A stretch of DNA of 64,000 bases from contig CM076260.1 of the NCBI GenBank assembly GCA_038380795.1, forward strand, positions 79,955,843 through 80,019,842, written 5' to 3'. The notes under the pieces are model-generated. The model searched no databases and was not told the DNA's origin. It saw nothing but the letters and a program-made list of their open reading frames with translations. The DNA is from Pyrocephalus nanus (taxonomy: Eukaryota > Chordata > Aves > Passeriformes > Tyrannidae). How positions within the stretch are numbered: the first letter of the stretch is position 1; each line of letters opens with the position of its first letter. This document shows positions 39,066 to 51,556 of the stretch, one piece after another. Position numbers and translations under genes: made by a program.

Positions 39066-40824
39066 ATGCATGTGTCTAAATTATTTCCAGAGCTTCCTAC
39101 AGTTGATTCTAAAGAGTTAACAAATAACCAGTTCTTTTACTACACTTGCACATGACTTCATAAAACTCTTACATGACAGTAAGTGTAGGATTTATCCCAA
39201 CAATGTATTCACACTGTCAGCTCACAGGCATCTAACCTGGATGGGAAGCCTAATCTTCCAGGTTCCCAGTTTAGGCACTGCACTGTCAAGGACTCCTTGA
39301 GAAGGAAATTCAAAACATGGATCTCACTCTGCTGAATATTGCCCAGTATGAATAACTCAAGATCACCTTATGAGCTCAGTTTTCTGTCATGTTGGCTAAG
39401 ACTCCTAACTGCGGTAAAATTTGTGCCACATTTTGATTCTCCAAATTGAAATGAGGATTCAGAAGGATTGATTTTGCTTGTCATTTGGTAATATTTGACA
39501 AGTATGGAAAGCTTCAGTACGGTGCATTTATATAGGAACAACACACTTTCAAAGAGAGAAGCCATCTACACCGCAAACCTCCTCCTATAAGTATGTGCAA
39601 ACTTCATCAATGAACACATTTACTAAATGATGTAGAAGTAAATGTCTAGACACTAAAAGCACCATTCTTAAAGGGCCACAGTTTCTAATTTCTTTGGAAA
39701 ACAGACACAATCTACACCATGAAAAATTTAATGGCACTTTAATTATCAGTCAGTTGAATAGTATGAGATATGCGTGCCTTCATTTTTTAATACCTTCTGC
39801 CCTTTCCAACAAATTGGGGAAAGAAATAATGGATGCCTTGAGTATTCTTCCTTTCTGTTTCTAGCAAAATTAAAGGGAAAAAAAAAAAGATTCAGATTCT
39901 TTTGAACACTAGCAATAATGAATATGGATTCACAAACGCAGCTGCAGCATTCACATCAGTGCCAAGGTAATGCAAAAAATTTGCCCCTTTGGTTGAGTTC
40001 TGCTACATAAACTGCTAAAAAGCTCTTGGCTGTCTGACTCAAGGTTGCTTCTTTGTTTTATAAGGCCAGAGCATTAGCATTTGAAAAATATTTTGTGTTT
40101 TGCAATATTTACAACATTTCCTTCTACAGAGATGTTGTAATCATTCAAGAATAGCAAAGAATATTACATATATAGAGAAACCTTTATGAATAAAAGCATT
40201 CCAGCATTTTGAAGGATTTCATTAAATGGGTGTATAGTTAATGAAAAATGTTGAGCTAGATACAATGCAGCCTAGGCTGTGTTTTAAACCACACATCACA
40301 CACATCCAGTGGCATCTGAACAGCAGAAAAACTGACATTATATTGACAGTCTCTGTAATGCTTAAATCTTCCCAGAACTGAAAACCAGCTTATTTTATAA
40401 AAGAGTTTTTGTTTAGCATTATGGGGAAATGGGCAAACCAGTATGTCTTCATTTTGGCCTCAGTGGCTTTGTTCATGCTGATCTCCAGCACAGGAGAGCT
40501 TCTTAAGTATGAAAGTATGCCTGAATTATTTAATTCAATATATACTAGTATATTCAGTACATAGCATTGAGGAGTTAGCAAGAACAGTAAGTGTGTGATA
40601 GGGAGAAATCTTTTTGTCTATTCATGCTCATTGAAAGACGATGGAAGTAAAAGATATGTTCAAAGCTTTGTGCTCCTTACCATAACAATGTGTTTGACCA
40701 CAGGACACACGCATTAGCTACAAATGAACATTAGTTACAAATGTAAATATCCCTCTGGGGACAAGAAAATTTTATCTTCGGTAAATCTGCATAGCAATAA
40801 ATAAGGCATAGCAATGTTGACTGT

Positions 40825-40853
40825 ATTATTATTATTATTATTACTACTATTAT
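40825..40853 (+). repeat. (ATT)n microsatellite
   Basis: About seven ATT/ATTATT units grading into ACTACTATT. The run of asparagines in the minus-strand frame here is an artefact. Confidence 0.88.
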
Positions 40854-41904
40854 GTATTCCATATTTTAAGGGAGGAATTAAATAGTGATACGAATAATTG
40901 GAAGAACTGGTGCTACTCACTGTGATAAATCCTCACTGCTGCTTTGCTTAAAAGGTATATCACACAAGAAAACATTTAGCCTCTAAAGATATAGTACTGC
41001 CAAAACTGAAAAATTAAAATGCTCTCACTTTGTTAAGAATTAATATTATACTGAATTCTGATGCAGAATCACATATTGGTAAATTTCAGAGGAAACATCT
41101 TGAAAGGAACAATGTATTTTTTCCATACTACTTATTCTATATTATAGAATTATATATATTATAGAATAATAGCATTTTAAACATCCTGTTGTGATGAAGA
41201 GCAGTAATGAAAACCAGGAAAATGGCACATGCTTAACTATGTATAAAGTACCTATTAAAGCACAGTTATCCAACCTGATAATTCATAAATAAGGAACATT
41301 CAACGGAAGCAAGTAATTTTGAGTGTCATCTTGCATGTTTATATTTGTTCAAGCCCTCTAGTTTCTCTTCCAATTATTATCATGATAAAAGAGTACACAA
41401 TAAATCAGCTATAATATCTTTTTTTCTTTTTCTGGAAATTGTGAAATGTGAGCTTTTTAATAGCAGAATATTGTTTTTTAAAGTAAGAACCTGGAAAGCC
41501 TTGATGTTTCAGTGGCATTTTAAAATCTGACTAGAGGTTGCAAGGAGGGTAATATTAGTCATTGCTTTCTTATTGTTATGCTGCTTTATTCCCACAGGTT
41601 TTCCATAAACAGCATGAATTTGCATAGGCAATACAATATTGAAGGACGAGATTAGAGCATGGATACCTGAAAAACTGTTAAATAAAAAGTCAGAAACATT
41701 AGCTGGTGTAGCACGAATGTTTTTTAGAGGATTTGCATTGGAGAATAATATTCTTCCGGAGCACTTGCTCTATTTCCACAGTCCATGATGACTAATCACA
41801 AAAGCACTGGTATTAAATCAGTTAGCAGAGCTGAAACCCAGCAAAATGTGCCAAATGTAGATGAGTTTAACCTTGCAGTATTCAAGGAATGGAAACTATA
41901 CCCT

Positions 41905-42050
41905 GGGGCACATTAGAGAAATACATGGATAGTAATTATCTAAAAGGAGATAACCAATGTGGATTTAGAAAGGCAAGAGCCTCCCTAACTAATCTACTTG
42001 ACCTTTATCATGGAGCTAAAGACAAGGCTGATAATAGGCTCAGCAAATAA
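41905..42050 (+). mobile_element. old CR1/L3-type LINE relic (reverse transcriptase, upstream part)
   Basis: A plus-strand frame reads LEKYMDSNYLKGDNQCGFRK and continues ARASLTNLLDLYH before a stop near 42048. NQ.GFRKG.SCLTNL is a conserved block of CR1-clade reverse transcriptase, upstream of the YXDD box. Neither terminus of the element is recognisable, and the copy appears older than the three minus-strand CR1 fragments. It is the only clear LINE piece antisense to SMYD3. Boundaries are approximate. Confidence 0.7.
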
Positions 42051-42333
42051 AAGGAGTGTGTTTATATTTTCAGGAGGTCATGTGGGCATCCACAACAAAC
42101 AGATGAAAGGGGTGAAAAGAATATAGCTTTATAAAAAACCTCTGAAAACTCATAAGAAAGCATGTACTGCAAGGGAATGCATTTAACCCTCCACCAACCA
42201 CTGAGGGAGACACAATTGCAACACTGTGGGAGCATTTGTTGCACCATCCTCATGGTAAGTTTGCCCAGTAATACAAATGGTAACCAGAGAAGGTGGTTCC
42301 ATGGGTGCTGCTGGTCCTTTTAAATGTAAGTAA

Positions 42334-42370
42334 AGTATTGACAGGACAGTATCGACACAGTATTGACAGG
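42334..42370 (+). repeat. short imperfect tandem repeat, three units of about 12 bp
   Basis: Units are agtattgacagg, acagtatcgaca and cagtattgacagg. It is a minor local duplication with no coding context. Confidence 0.75.
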
Positions 42371-45300
42371 AATCTTAGTATAGCTAAAAAATTGAATTGA
42401 CAGATCAAGAAGCTATAGTACATAAATCCCTTTCTACACTCAGCTTTTATTTTTCAATTGTTTTTTTCTTTTTTTTGAGGTAGCATATGAACCTAGGGAA
42501 GGCAACGCTGAAAATGGTAACAAAGGTAAAGCTACTTTCCAAAAAGGAAAGGTTTTTCTTGAAACTGTTCTTCTCATTCATGACAGTCTGCAGATGCTTT
42601 GTGTGGGGAATGCTTGGGCCATAGTGAAAGTCTCTCTTCTGACAACCACTTCCAAACCCCAGAAAAATTAATGGCATTTGGACAATGCTCTCACATTTTC
42701 ATTTTCCTCTAACCAGGTGACAAAGTGCTCATCTGTCCATTTGGAATGGAGCAGTCATTCTAGTAAGCTCATTATTTTCCTCTTTCCTGCACTGCCTGAG
42801 CAGGGGATATGGTTCTTCTCTCCATTCTTGCAAGATGAAAAAGGTCCTCTGATATATTGGTTGGAGAAATGACCATTTATGGAAGGAGGACTTTGTGTGA
42901 CAGGAACAATCTCTTCCTCGGACAAAAAGGAAGTTCTAAGCTCTTCATCCTTTTTCCACAGGAGCTACTGGAAGGAGGACTATTTTTCTGTCTCCTGTTG
43001 TAAATGGAGAGGCCATCAGTTATGATGCACATTTGCATCATCTGAAGGGTGCTGAGGTAATGGGGGATAAAGGAGAAGAAATTAAGAAATACACATCCCA
43101 TACACCCACACTGCCACTGCCTCTCTCTCCTCGATTTTTCAGCAAGGAGTAGAGTCAAAGAAATGAACATAAACAAAGTCAAAGAAGCAGTAAGGAGTAT
43201 AAAAAGAATTTGGGAGAGGAAAGAACTTGATCTAAAACACCTCCCTGTGTCTCAGATACCCAGACAAAGAAAAGAAGACCCTTAACCAAGGGAGGTTGGT
43301 TAGAAGACCCTTGCTGCCTCTAACACCAAACATTCACAGATCTTTAAACCCCAGAATGGAAATGCATCGCAGTCTTTCCAAGAGCATTTTCTATGTCCCT
43401 CTGCTTTTTCTACTGAGCAGTGCCCATTGTCAGCTCTCCTCCAGAGTGCCATAAATACACTTGTACAGTTCCAACTCCCTCTTCTTGGGCAGAGAGGCTA
43501 TGGAAATACAGTCAGCAACGTTGCATAGCTGTGGGTTCAACCCACTGTGAATCAACTCTCTCATGTCTAATACCAGGTTTTGCATATCAACCAGAGACTT
43601 GTTTACCATCCTGATCTCACCTAGAAGTTCATGAAGAGATTTTAAACATCTGGATTTTTATTTTAATCACTGTTGCCAGTGGTACTGCTGGATCCAGCAC
43701 AAAAATTATGTTACTCTTTTCTTTTTTCAGAGTGAATAGTTCAGATGGAGTACTTTGGGCAGCTCCAAGAAGTCAGGAACCACTCAAAAAGTGTGAAGTA
43801 GCAGGGTTGGGAACACAGAGGAGAGCTAAACTGGAACTGCAAACTAGAGAATATAGGTCTTCTACAGGTAGTTCGTTTGTTGTCACCAAGAAAAAAATCA
43901 TTTTGCAAATATTTAAAGCATTTGACCATCTAAACAGCATCTGGAAATGTACACACTGCTTTTTTTTTTTCTTTTCCCCTCATTTCGGAAGAGTGCTAGA
44001 TGAAGCACAAAATATCCTGTTCTTTGCATTGAAGTGCAACATACCTGTCTCCATTTTAAATGAATTTATCAGGTCTTTGATTTTGTTTCACACTTAATGA
44101 CAACTTGAATTCTACTATAATAAATATTCATAGCATGCATATTCCAGTCGCATGTATAAATTGGTAAAGTTAAAGCTTGGTTCCCATAATTAAAGCCATT
44201 AGTAAAGATTCCAAGATGGCTTTGTGCTTGTGGAGAAATTTGCAAAAGAATTATCTCCATTTTTTTAACACCTGCATTTGGCTGGAAATGCCTCAGTGCT
44301 CAGCTAGTATGGCAGCATACTTTTTTTCACTTGAGGGATAAAAACTAAGCATTGAATTTTAAAGATTCACAATAAAGTCACACAGTAAAATATTGTAAAA
44401 TAGTCTAAAAAACACTTATTTGAAGAATTCCACTAAAAATAAATCTGAGAAAGCTGCACATATGCTCATGGCTGTTCTGAAGGCAAAGGAGGAAGTAATT
44501 TTGGGAAACAAATTTGTCGTTATTTTTTGCTTTCTCAGCTCTACTAATAATTTGCTCTGTTCAGGCACAATTTTAATATCAGTGACAAAGGCCAGTAACC
44601 TCTGGTGGAGTTGAATTACATTGTGTGGGAGTGGCACATTCAGCTGCTGAAAAATCATTACCGGGAACTACAAAATGCAAGACTGTGATATATCCTAATG
44701 TAGCAATTCCCAGGATGTGGTACCTTGAGGATTGCTTTGGGTTATGCAAGGTTCTCCCCTTGATTTAAATATCTAAGTTTTAAATGGTGGGAAAGGATCT
44801 GCAGCAGGACATCATCTGCATAGTGGAAATGGTGATAGTATTTTGGGGCAAATACAGGAGGAAAATCCTGTGCCACTGCTTGTCATTCGTAGCTTGCCTT
44901 CTAAGAGACAAAGGTTGGTACTTGGAAAAGGAAATACACACTTACAGCTGAGTTGGCAGGGATGGGAAGGTATCCTGAGATGTGTAGGAATGTCGGGAAA
45001 TAGGAAAATAGTATTTGGTGTTATGTGAGATAGGAAATGTGAGTACAATGCCATGTGGGAAAGAGAGTAGCTCCTGCAGATTTGACAGCTGCCAAAATTG
45101 CCTTTGCAAAGAGAAGTTGATGCTCCTCTGCAATCAGTAGACTGATTAGCTAAAGCTATTTAATCAGTGCAAGGGTACCTTACAAACTGAGATGTTCAAT
45201 TGTCATTGCTCAACTCCACTAACAGGAGAAACAACCACACACCCTGCACCAAGTTTAAACTTTCAAATTTTCCCTGCTATACTTTCTCTCAAGCTGCCCT

Positions 45301-48300
45301 TCATACCTGGAAGAAGCTTCCTGTAATGCATCCATAAAACTCCTTTGTTAGATATCAGCAAATCCCTCATTAGAACTCCTCCTTGTCCCAGTTCCTGGAT
45401 AATGCCTAGATTATGTGAGAACTGGGAACATGTCACTCACACCCACCAGTAGTCTGAGTGTCTAAGGCTGGAAAGAAATGATGTCCTGGTCATACTCTGT
45501 CCTTGTCAGCCTGTCCTTCCTTGACCTGCTGGCTTTATCTTCTGTGACAGCTGGGGAAAAGGATTCCTTTTTTACCCTGATAACAAGATTTACGGAGCCA
45601 TCATCTCTCTGCCTGTTCTTCTCTAGTAACTTCTAAATCCTTTGGTCAATTTTAGTTAAATTTGGCACTGAAGAAGAAATCTCAAAGGTGTTTTAGTAAT
45701 CTAAAAAACCAAGATAGCAGAAGATAAAGCTACCAAAGCTACATTCCCCAAGGTAAAAAAGTGCGAGCTTGGCCCTGAGATAGATAAGATGCAATGTCTG
45801 CAGGAGAAAAGTTATAAATTCTCCACTCCTGGGAAACCCTGGTTTGTGCACTATAAAATCCATTATGCCCATATAGAATTCTAGAGAACCTCTAATGTGT
45901 AATAGGCACTACATGAACACTGCAGCATAGCTATCATTCAGTCAATCAGCCTAAAAAGTCATCCAGTCAGAGAAAAAAAATGTAATGGAAACCAGCTTCC
46001 TTAGTTCTGGAGGCAAGTTAACAACTCAGTTGTTGAGCACCGGCATGGTAGTATTTTTTCCTTTAGAGCTAACATGCCACTGCCTGGAGCTTTTTACAGC
46101 CAGAAGTTATCCCAGTGTTGATAACAGTCCACAGCAAACTTTTCTGTATGCTTGTACATTTATGGATAGCACTTCAGGAAAATCTGTGGCTTTCAGAAAG
46201 CAAACATTTAAACACAGAGAAGAAAACCAGATCTCCTGAGTGACTGTTATTAGCAAGCTATCTTCAGGAGGAGAATAAACCAGACAACATTCTATAAAGT
46301 AGGTCTATTTAATTAATTTTTTTTCTGAAATAATGCAGTATTCTTATTAGACACAGAAGATTGGATGTATCTTACATAAATATCCCTTGATTCTGGTCAC
46401 TGCTATGATTTGTATCAGCAAAAAGTTAAAGGTCAGTGATAGCTTGGACAAAAGGCATGCAGAGGTTGCATGAAACAGGGCAACATGCACTGACACAAAA
46501 GGCAGACCATGTACAAAATTGGAGATATTTTCAAACTGGAGATGGAACAAAGCTATTAAAAAAAAGGAGTACATAAATCAAGGCTTGCTCCTTCAGATTG
46601 AGATGAGCTATACCCAACACTTCCACAAACAAAAAATTATCAGCATCAGTCAGAGGCTGGATTTATTCTCATTAGCTACACACTGACTTCATTTTTCAAT
46701 TATTCCAAGCTGAATTGCATCATTGCCTCTGGCCCCTCTGATCCACCAACCTATCTTTGTTTTATTTTTGAAAATATTTTGAACTAAAAAGACACTATAC
46801 TGAAGCCACTGAAAAAAAAAAAAAAAAGCTGTGAAAGAGTATAGAAAGAAATGGCAGTCATGCAAATATGAATCTTCACAACAATGGATACAAAATCTTG
46901 GGATGTTTTGGCCCCATATATACTCCCTGTAAAAAAAAAGTTTCTGAGTAATGTTAAGTACATAAAGACCAGCCCACTAAGGACTGCCATAATTTGTGAC
47001 AAACTCCTACAATGCAGTGTGTTTTTCAGGAAGATGAAAGTATTGTAGCTGGATAGTTTCAAAAGTCTTAATTGTAAGTTCAGCTATTATTTCCATGAAC
47101 TTGCATTCAGTAGTTTTTATTACAGATGTAAAGTTAAAGAGTAATAACTAAAAACACCCCAGCTTGATGATAATGGCAATTATTTTCATTGTCCAAAATT
47201 CTTTTGCTTAGCATAAGAAGGTGCATTACACAGCGAAGAGCATTCTAATGATACCTTACGAAACCTTCTCTGGTTTCTAAGTCACTGTTTTGTCTGGGTT
47301 ACATGATAGAAGAATTTGTAATCTCCATCAGACTGTGAAAAGCAGGTATCTTCAACTACTGAGAATAAAATAAAATTGAAAAACATGGCTACACTGAAAT
47401 TAAAGAGCAGATGATGCTTCATTGAGCTCAGGGGGAATTAGAAACATCTGTCAACACATTGCAACAAAACCTCCTACAGTGAAAAAAAGTCATACGTGCA
47501 GTTCTCTTCCAGAGGAGTTTGCTAATTTAAAAATTATGTATGTGAAAGGAGTCAGGTCTTGAATTTATGAAAGTGTGCTAATCCATAAAGAACTGAGAAA
47601 AAGAAACACACCACAGGAATCACACACACAAGATTCCAAGCATTGGATGACAAGTGTATGAGCGTGTGACTGACTGCACTTCCAGGCACATAAGAGAGGA
47701 AGACCTGTCACTGCACTGCTCCTGGATAATGAATCATCTAGCAATAAATTATTCCAGCTAACTTCTCCCAGGGATCCTTATTGTCAGGTGCAACAGACAC
47801 AGAAATGTCAGAAGACTAAATTTCCTACCCAGCATGTGAGACTTGACATCTCTGAAGGTTCAGGGGACACTTGTGTATGACTCATCCATAAGCCATCGAC
47901 AGCTGACTGATCTAGAACCAGCACAGGAGATGAAACTCCAGCCTCAAGGAGGACAGGAGAACTTTGCCAATAACTACAACAGTGCCAAGTATTCCACTTG
48001 ATGGCTTTGAATTTTTTCCAAAAACAGTAATCAAAGACTGTGTTGACTTTGATGTATAAAAGAATGAAGACTTGACAAAACCTCTCAACCTCATCCAGGC
48101 AGTGTACTAAGAACGGCTGTGTATGTAATGACTTTTTTTTCCACATAAACTTGAGGTAACATTGAAGCTGCAGACAGGATTCAAGATTTCCCTTGGGTTT
48201 AAAATTTTTGCCCTATTTTTACCCTGGTAAATTTTTTTGCTCTATACATTAAAAACAAACCAAAATAATTATAACAAACCAAATCAACAATTCTGTAGTA

Positions 48301-50584
48301 CCAAAATCAGGCAGGAAAGCAAATGTTTTCACTGACACTGAGCAAATTCTAAAGCATTCATTGAGATACAACATCACAGAGCACTATGCACATAAACTGC
48401 AGATGTTGAGCTCTGACAACATCTTTTCTAAGAGGAATATGGGCCTCAGCAGAAACAAATACACTGGCTGCTATTTTTGCCTCTCTTTCATGTTCTTTTT
48501 ACCTTCTCCCTTTCCCCAGCAGGGGTGAAAAGGGGCTTATCTTCTGTCCATAGCAGTGCCACTGAGGTGAGCAGCAGAATGACAACATTCAGCTAATTGT
48601 AGGAGCACCTGAATTTATCAAACTCCTTGTGATTCATGGTTGTTCTATGCCACCATAATAAGATAGGAGTGAAGCTTTTTACCCTCCATCAGGACATTAA
48701 ATCTGCTTTTTGCTATGTGGACATTTTGGTGTCTACTAATACATTCGAACATGACCTTAACTTCTCTCTTTATAGGCACTCTATTTGTGGCCTCTTATTT
48801 TCTACAGACTTGTAGGAACTTCGTACACTTGACATCTCTGTCTTTATGCAAGTTTCAGGTAGCACCAACAAGCAAAGACACAGAAAACACAATCATAGAA
48901 GCCTCGTTGACACTGAAATGTCTTTAATTTCTTAGTGATTGCTGCAAGACTGAGCTCTTACTGGGGCAACGTATGGCAATCTTTCAGCATGTCCCTGACC
49001 CTCGCCATTCTGCTCTCCAGTGCTCTGAGTGGAAAGAAGATGCATGACACACTCTTCCTGGGGAAAATTAAGGGTTTGGGTATGTGTTTTTTTCTTCAGC
49101 TATACAGGCTTCTCCATGCTCTGCAAAGTCAAGATTCACTTAGGTTTGAAAAGGTATGACATATATTGAGCCTTTCAAAAGCATACTAAGGATGTCCTAC
49201 TACCAACAGCAAACTAACCCAATAGGATATTATATACCATACCCTGAAGAACATGTAAAATATAGTTTTAAAATTAACTGAAGACTCTAGCACACATAAT
49301 TCACAAGAGTAGAATTATATTTCCATTTTTAATATTATTTCTTATTCTGCTCACTCCAGGCAAATTTCTTGCAATCAGCTGAAATAAGATCTTTGCTACA
49401 GGTACAGAAATTCTGCACTACACAGAAGGCAACACAGTAGAAATCCATATCCTTTTTTAATTTTGGGAGACACATTGATTTGTTTGCTTTCAAAATAGGA
49501 AAAAAACCCAAGCTTCTAAAAATCTAGCCTTTCTTTTGATTCACTTATTTAGCTGATTTAGTTCAGTATAATACAATAGGATAAATGTCAATGCAGGCTG
49601 CCTGAAAATTCCATGCCAATGTTCAACTTGGTGCAAATTTTGGAACATAAAAACTAAATTGTCACTGTCACAATAGCACACAACTCAAAATCCTTGAAAT
49701 AGTGACTACGGTGAAGCTTTGACATGGGGTTTATTATTTCTTCAGATTAGCAAATGGTGGATATCAGAAAGTCACCTTTAGGGATACAAATGTAATGTTT
49801 TCCTTACATACATACCCTAGTGGAATTCAACTTACAACTATATCCATTTTCTGCAGAATTTTACAGTACGCTTCAACAGATCTGTAGGATGCTTAACATT
49901 TTTTTAATTAAATGTTACAGATTTTTATTTAATTTCCATACAACTCTACCTCATTTTTATAGATGCTACTGATTTATACTAGAATTTTAAGACATGCCTG
50001 CTACGGACTTAATTTTCCATTGAACTTTAATGAGACTCCAGCATCTTATTCTTTAGGATAAATCCTCAATGATACAGTGATTTTTACCCATCTCATTATT
50101 TTAGGAGAGAAGCATGCCTTTTAAACAAAAGTTCCTTCTTGATGAATTTCTGTGCACCTATTAATGTTGGGTTCCTCACATTTAGCTACCAGCACCTTAC
50201 TGGAAATTCGAGCATATGTGGCCTGTGTTTATTTGGGTTAAAACAAGTAAGCATCAAACAAATCTGATAGAAGCTGCATGTTTTCACAAATCAATCTATT
50301 TTACAGGTTCCATCTGTACTTAAGTGCTTCCCAGAGAACAAACACTGTGTCACTTTACCACATATTTCCATTGCACTATCCCAAACACACTTAAGCTGCT
50401 GACAGATTAATGCTTAGTTCACTTGTGGCACACATTCTTGGGTTCTTACACATGTTCTTATAAGGAAATGGAACTCACTAAGCACTTAATCACAAGTTGG
50501 GGTAGTGTTATGGTCTTGAATACAACACACCAACTCTGTTTCAGGAACAGGCTAAGGTATCTCTATGTAAGCCATCTCTGTCAC

Positions 50585-50645
50585 TGGCACTGCCAAAGAC
50601 TCTGGAAATCAAATTACTTTTGTCAACCTCAGTTAAACAAAAGCA
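50585..50645 (+). mobile_element. possible short MIR-like relic
   Basis: cactgccaaagactctggaa, then caaattacttttgtcaacct and cagtt, resemble the MIR middle (ctgccac.gactc.ctg, caagtcacttaacct..gcctcagtt). It is short and diverged; chance resemblance is possible. Confidence 0.33.
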
Positions 50646-51297
50646 AGCAGAAATTTACCAAAGGGTGGCCCTGTGGACTAGGGATGAGCCACCTGAGGGG
50701 TGTGCAGGAATGGCCAAAGGATTGTGCTGTTTACTGGAAGGCAACTTGTCTGGCTTAAGTGTACATTGGCTTGAATCCATTACAAAGAAATATTGATAAA
50801 ATGACTGCAAAGACAGGGAATAAGAAGCAGATACAAAAAACAATAGCAAAAAAACCTGAAGAAAAATACAATCCAGCTTTCTAAATATACCAGCAATTCA
50901 GTTAATAGTGAATTTACCTGGTTAGGAAGCAGTGACAGCAAGAGAAACTCACATGAGTATATGCAAAGTGTGAACATAAACTATGAATATATGCATCTGT
51001 GCTTGGGAGAAAGGTGATATTCCATGGAAAATCCTTTGCATCCTTACTTGGTGTAAACCAAATTCAAATAGTTCAGAGTAGTCAAGAACTTCACCTATTT
51101 TTATGCTTAAATACAGGACACAAAAAGGAAGTGGTAAATAGCAGAGAAATTGTAAGAAAATTTTCTTCCACATTCAACCTGGTAAATATTTATCCACTTC
51201 TGATCTTTAAAATAGATTTTACAGAAGAAAACTTAGTACTTCACTCCCTAAGCAGACTGATCCCCATTATGTACACCACACCATTATCACTGACAGT

Positions 51298-51556
51298 GAA
51301 TCTTAGAACCATAAAAGTTGGAAAAGACCTCTAAGATCACAGAGTCAAACTGTTAACCCAGAACTACTGTGTGCACCAATAAACCATATCCACAAATGCT
51401 ACATCCACACACCTTCTGAATACTTCCATGGGCAGCCTATTGCTTTCAGTGAAGAAATTTTTCCTAATATTCAACCTAATCCTCCCCTGGCGCAACCTGA
51501 GGTCTGTTCCTCTCATCCTGCCTCTTGTTACCTGGGAGAAAAAACTGACCCCCAGT
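51298..51556 (-). mobile_element. CR1 LINE 3'-end fragment
   Basis: The plus strand begins TTAGAACCATAAAAGTTGGA and continues AAAGACCTCTAAGATCAC. This is the complement of a typical avian CR1 3' terminus. It runs on through GGGCAGCCT, CAGTGAAGAAATTTTTCCTA and CCTCCCCTGGCGCAACCTGA to about 51556. Compared with the family as I know it, small internal deletions remove about 20 bp and 15 bp near 51430-51450. It is a strongly 5'-truncated, non-coding copy in the same orientation as SMYD3. Confidence 0.92.

Noticed and set aside
43708..44097. 129-codon plus-strand frame
   Set aside because: It is intronic and antisense to SMYD3. It has no recognisable domain and a biased, T-rich composition.
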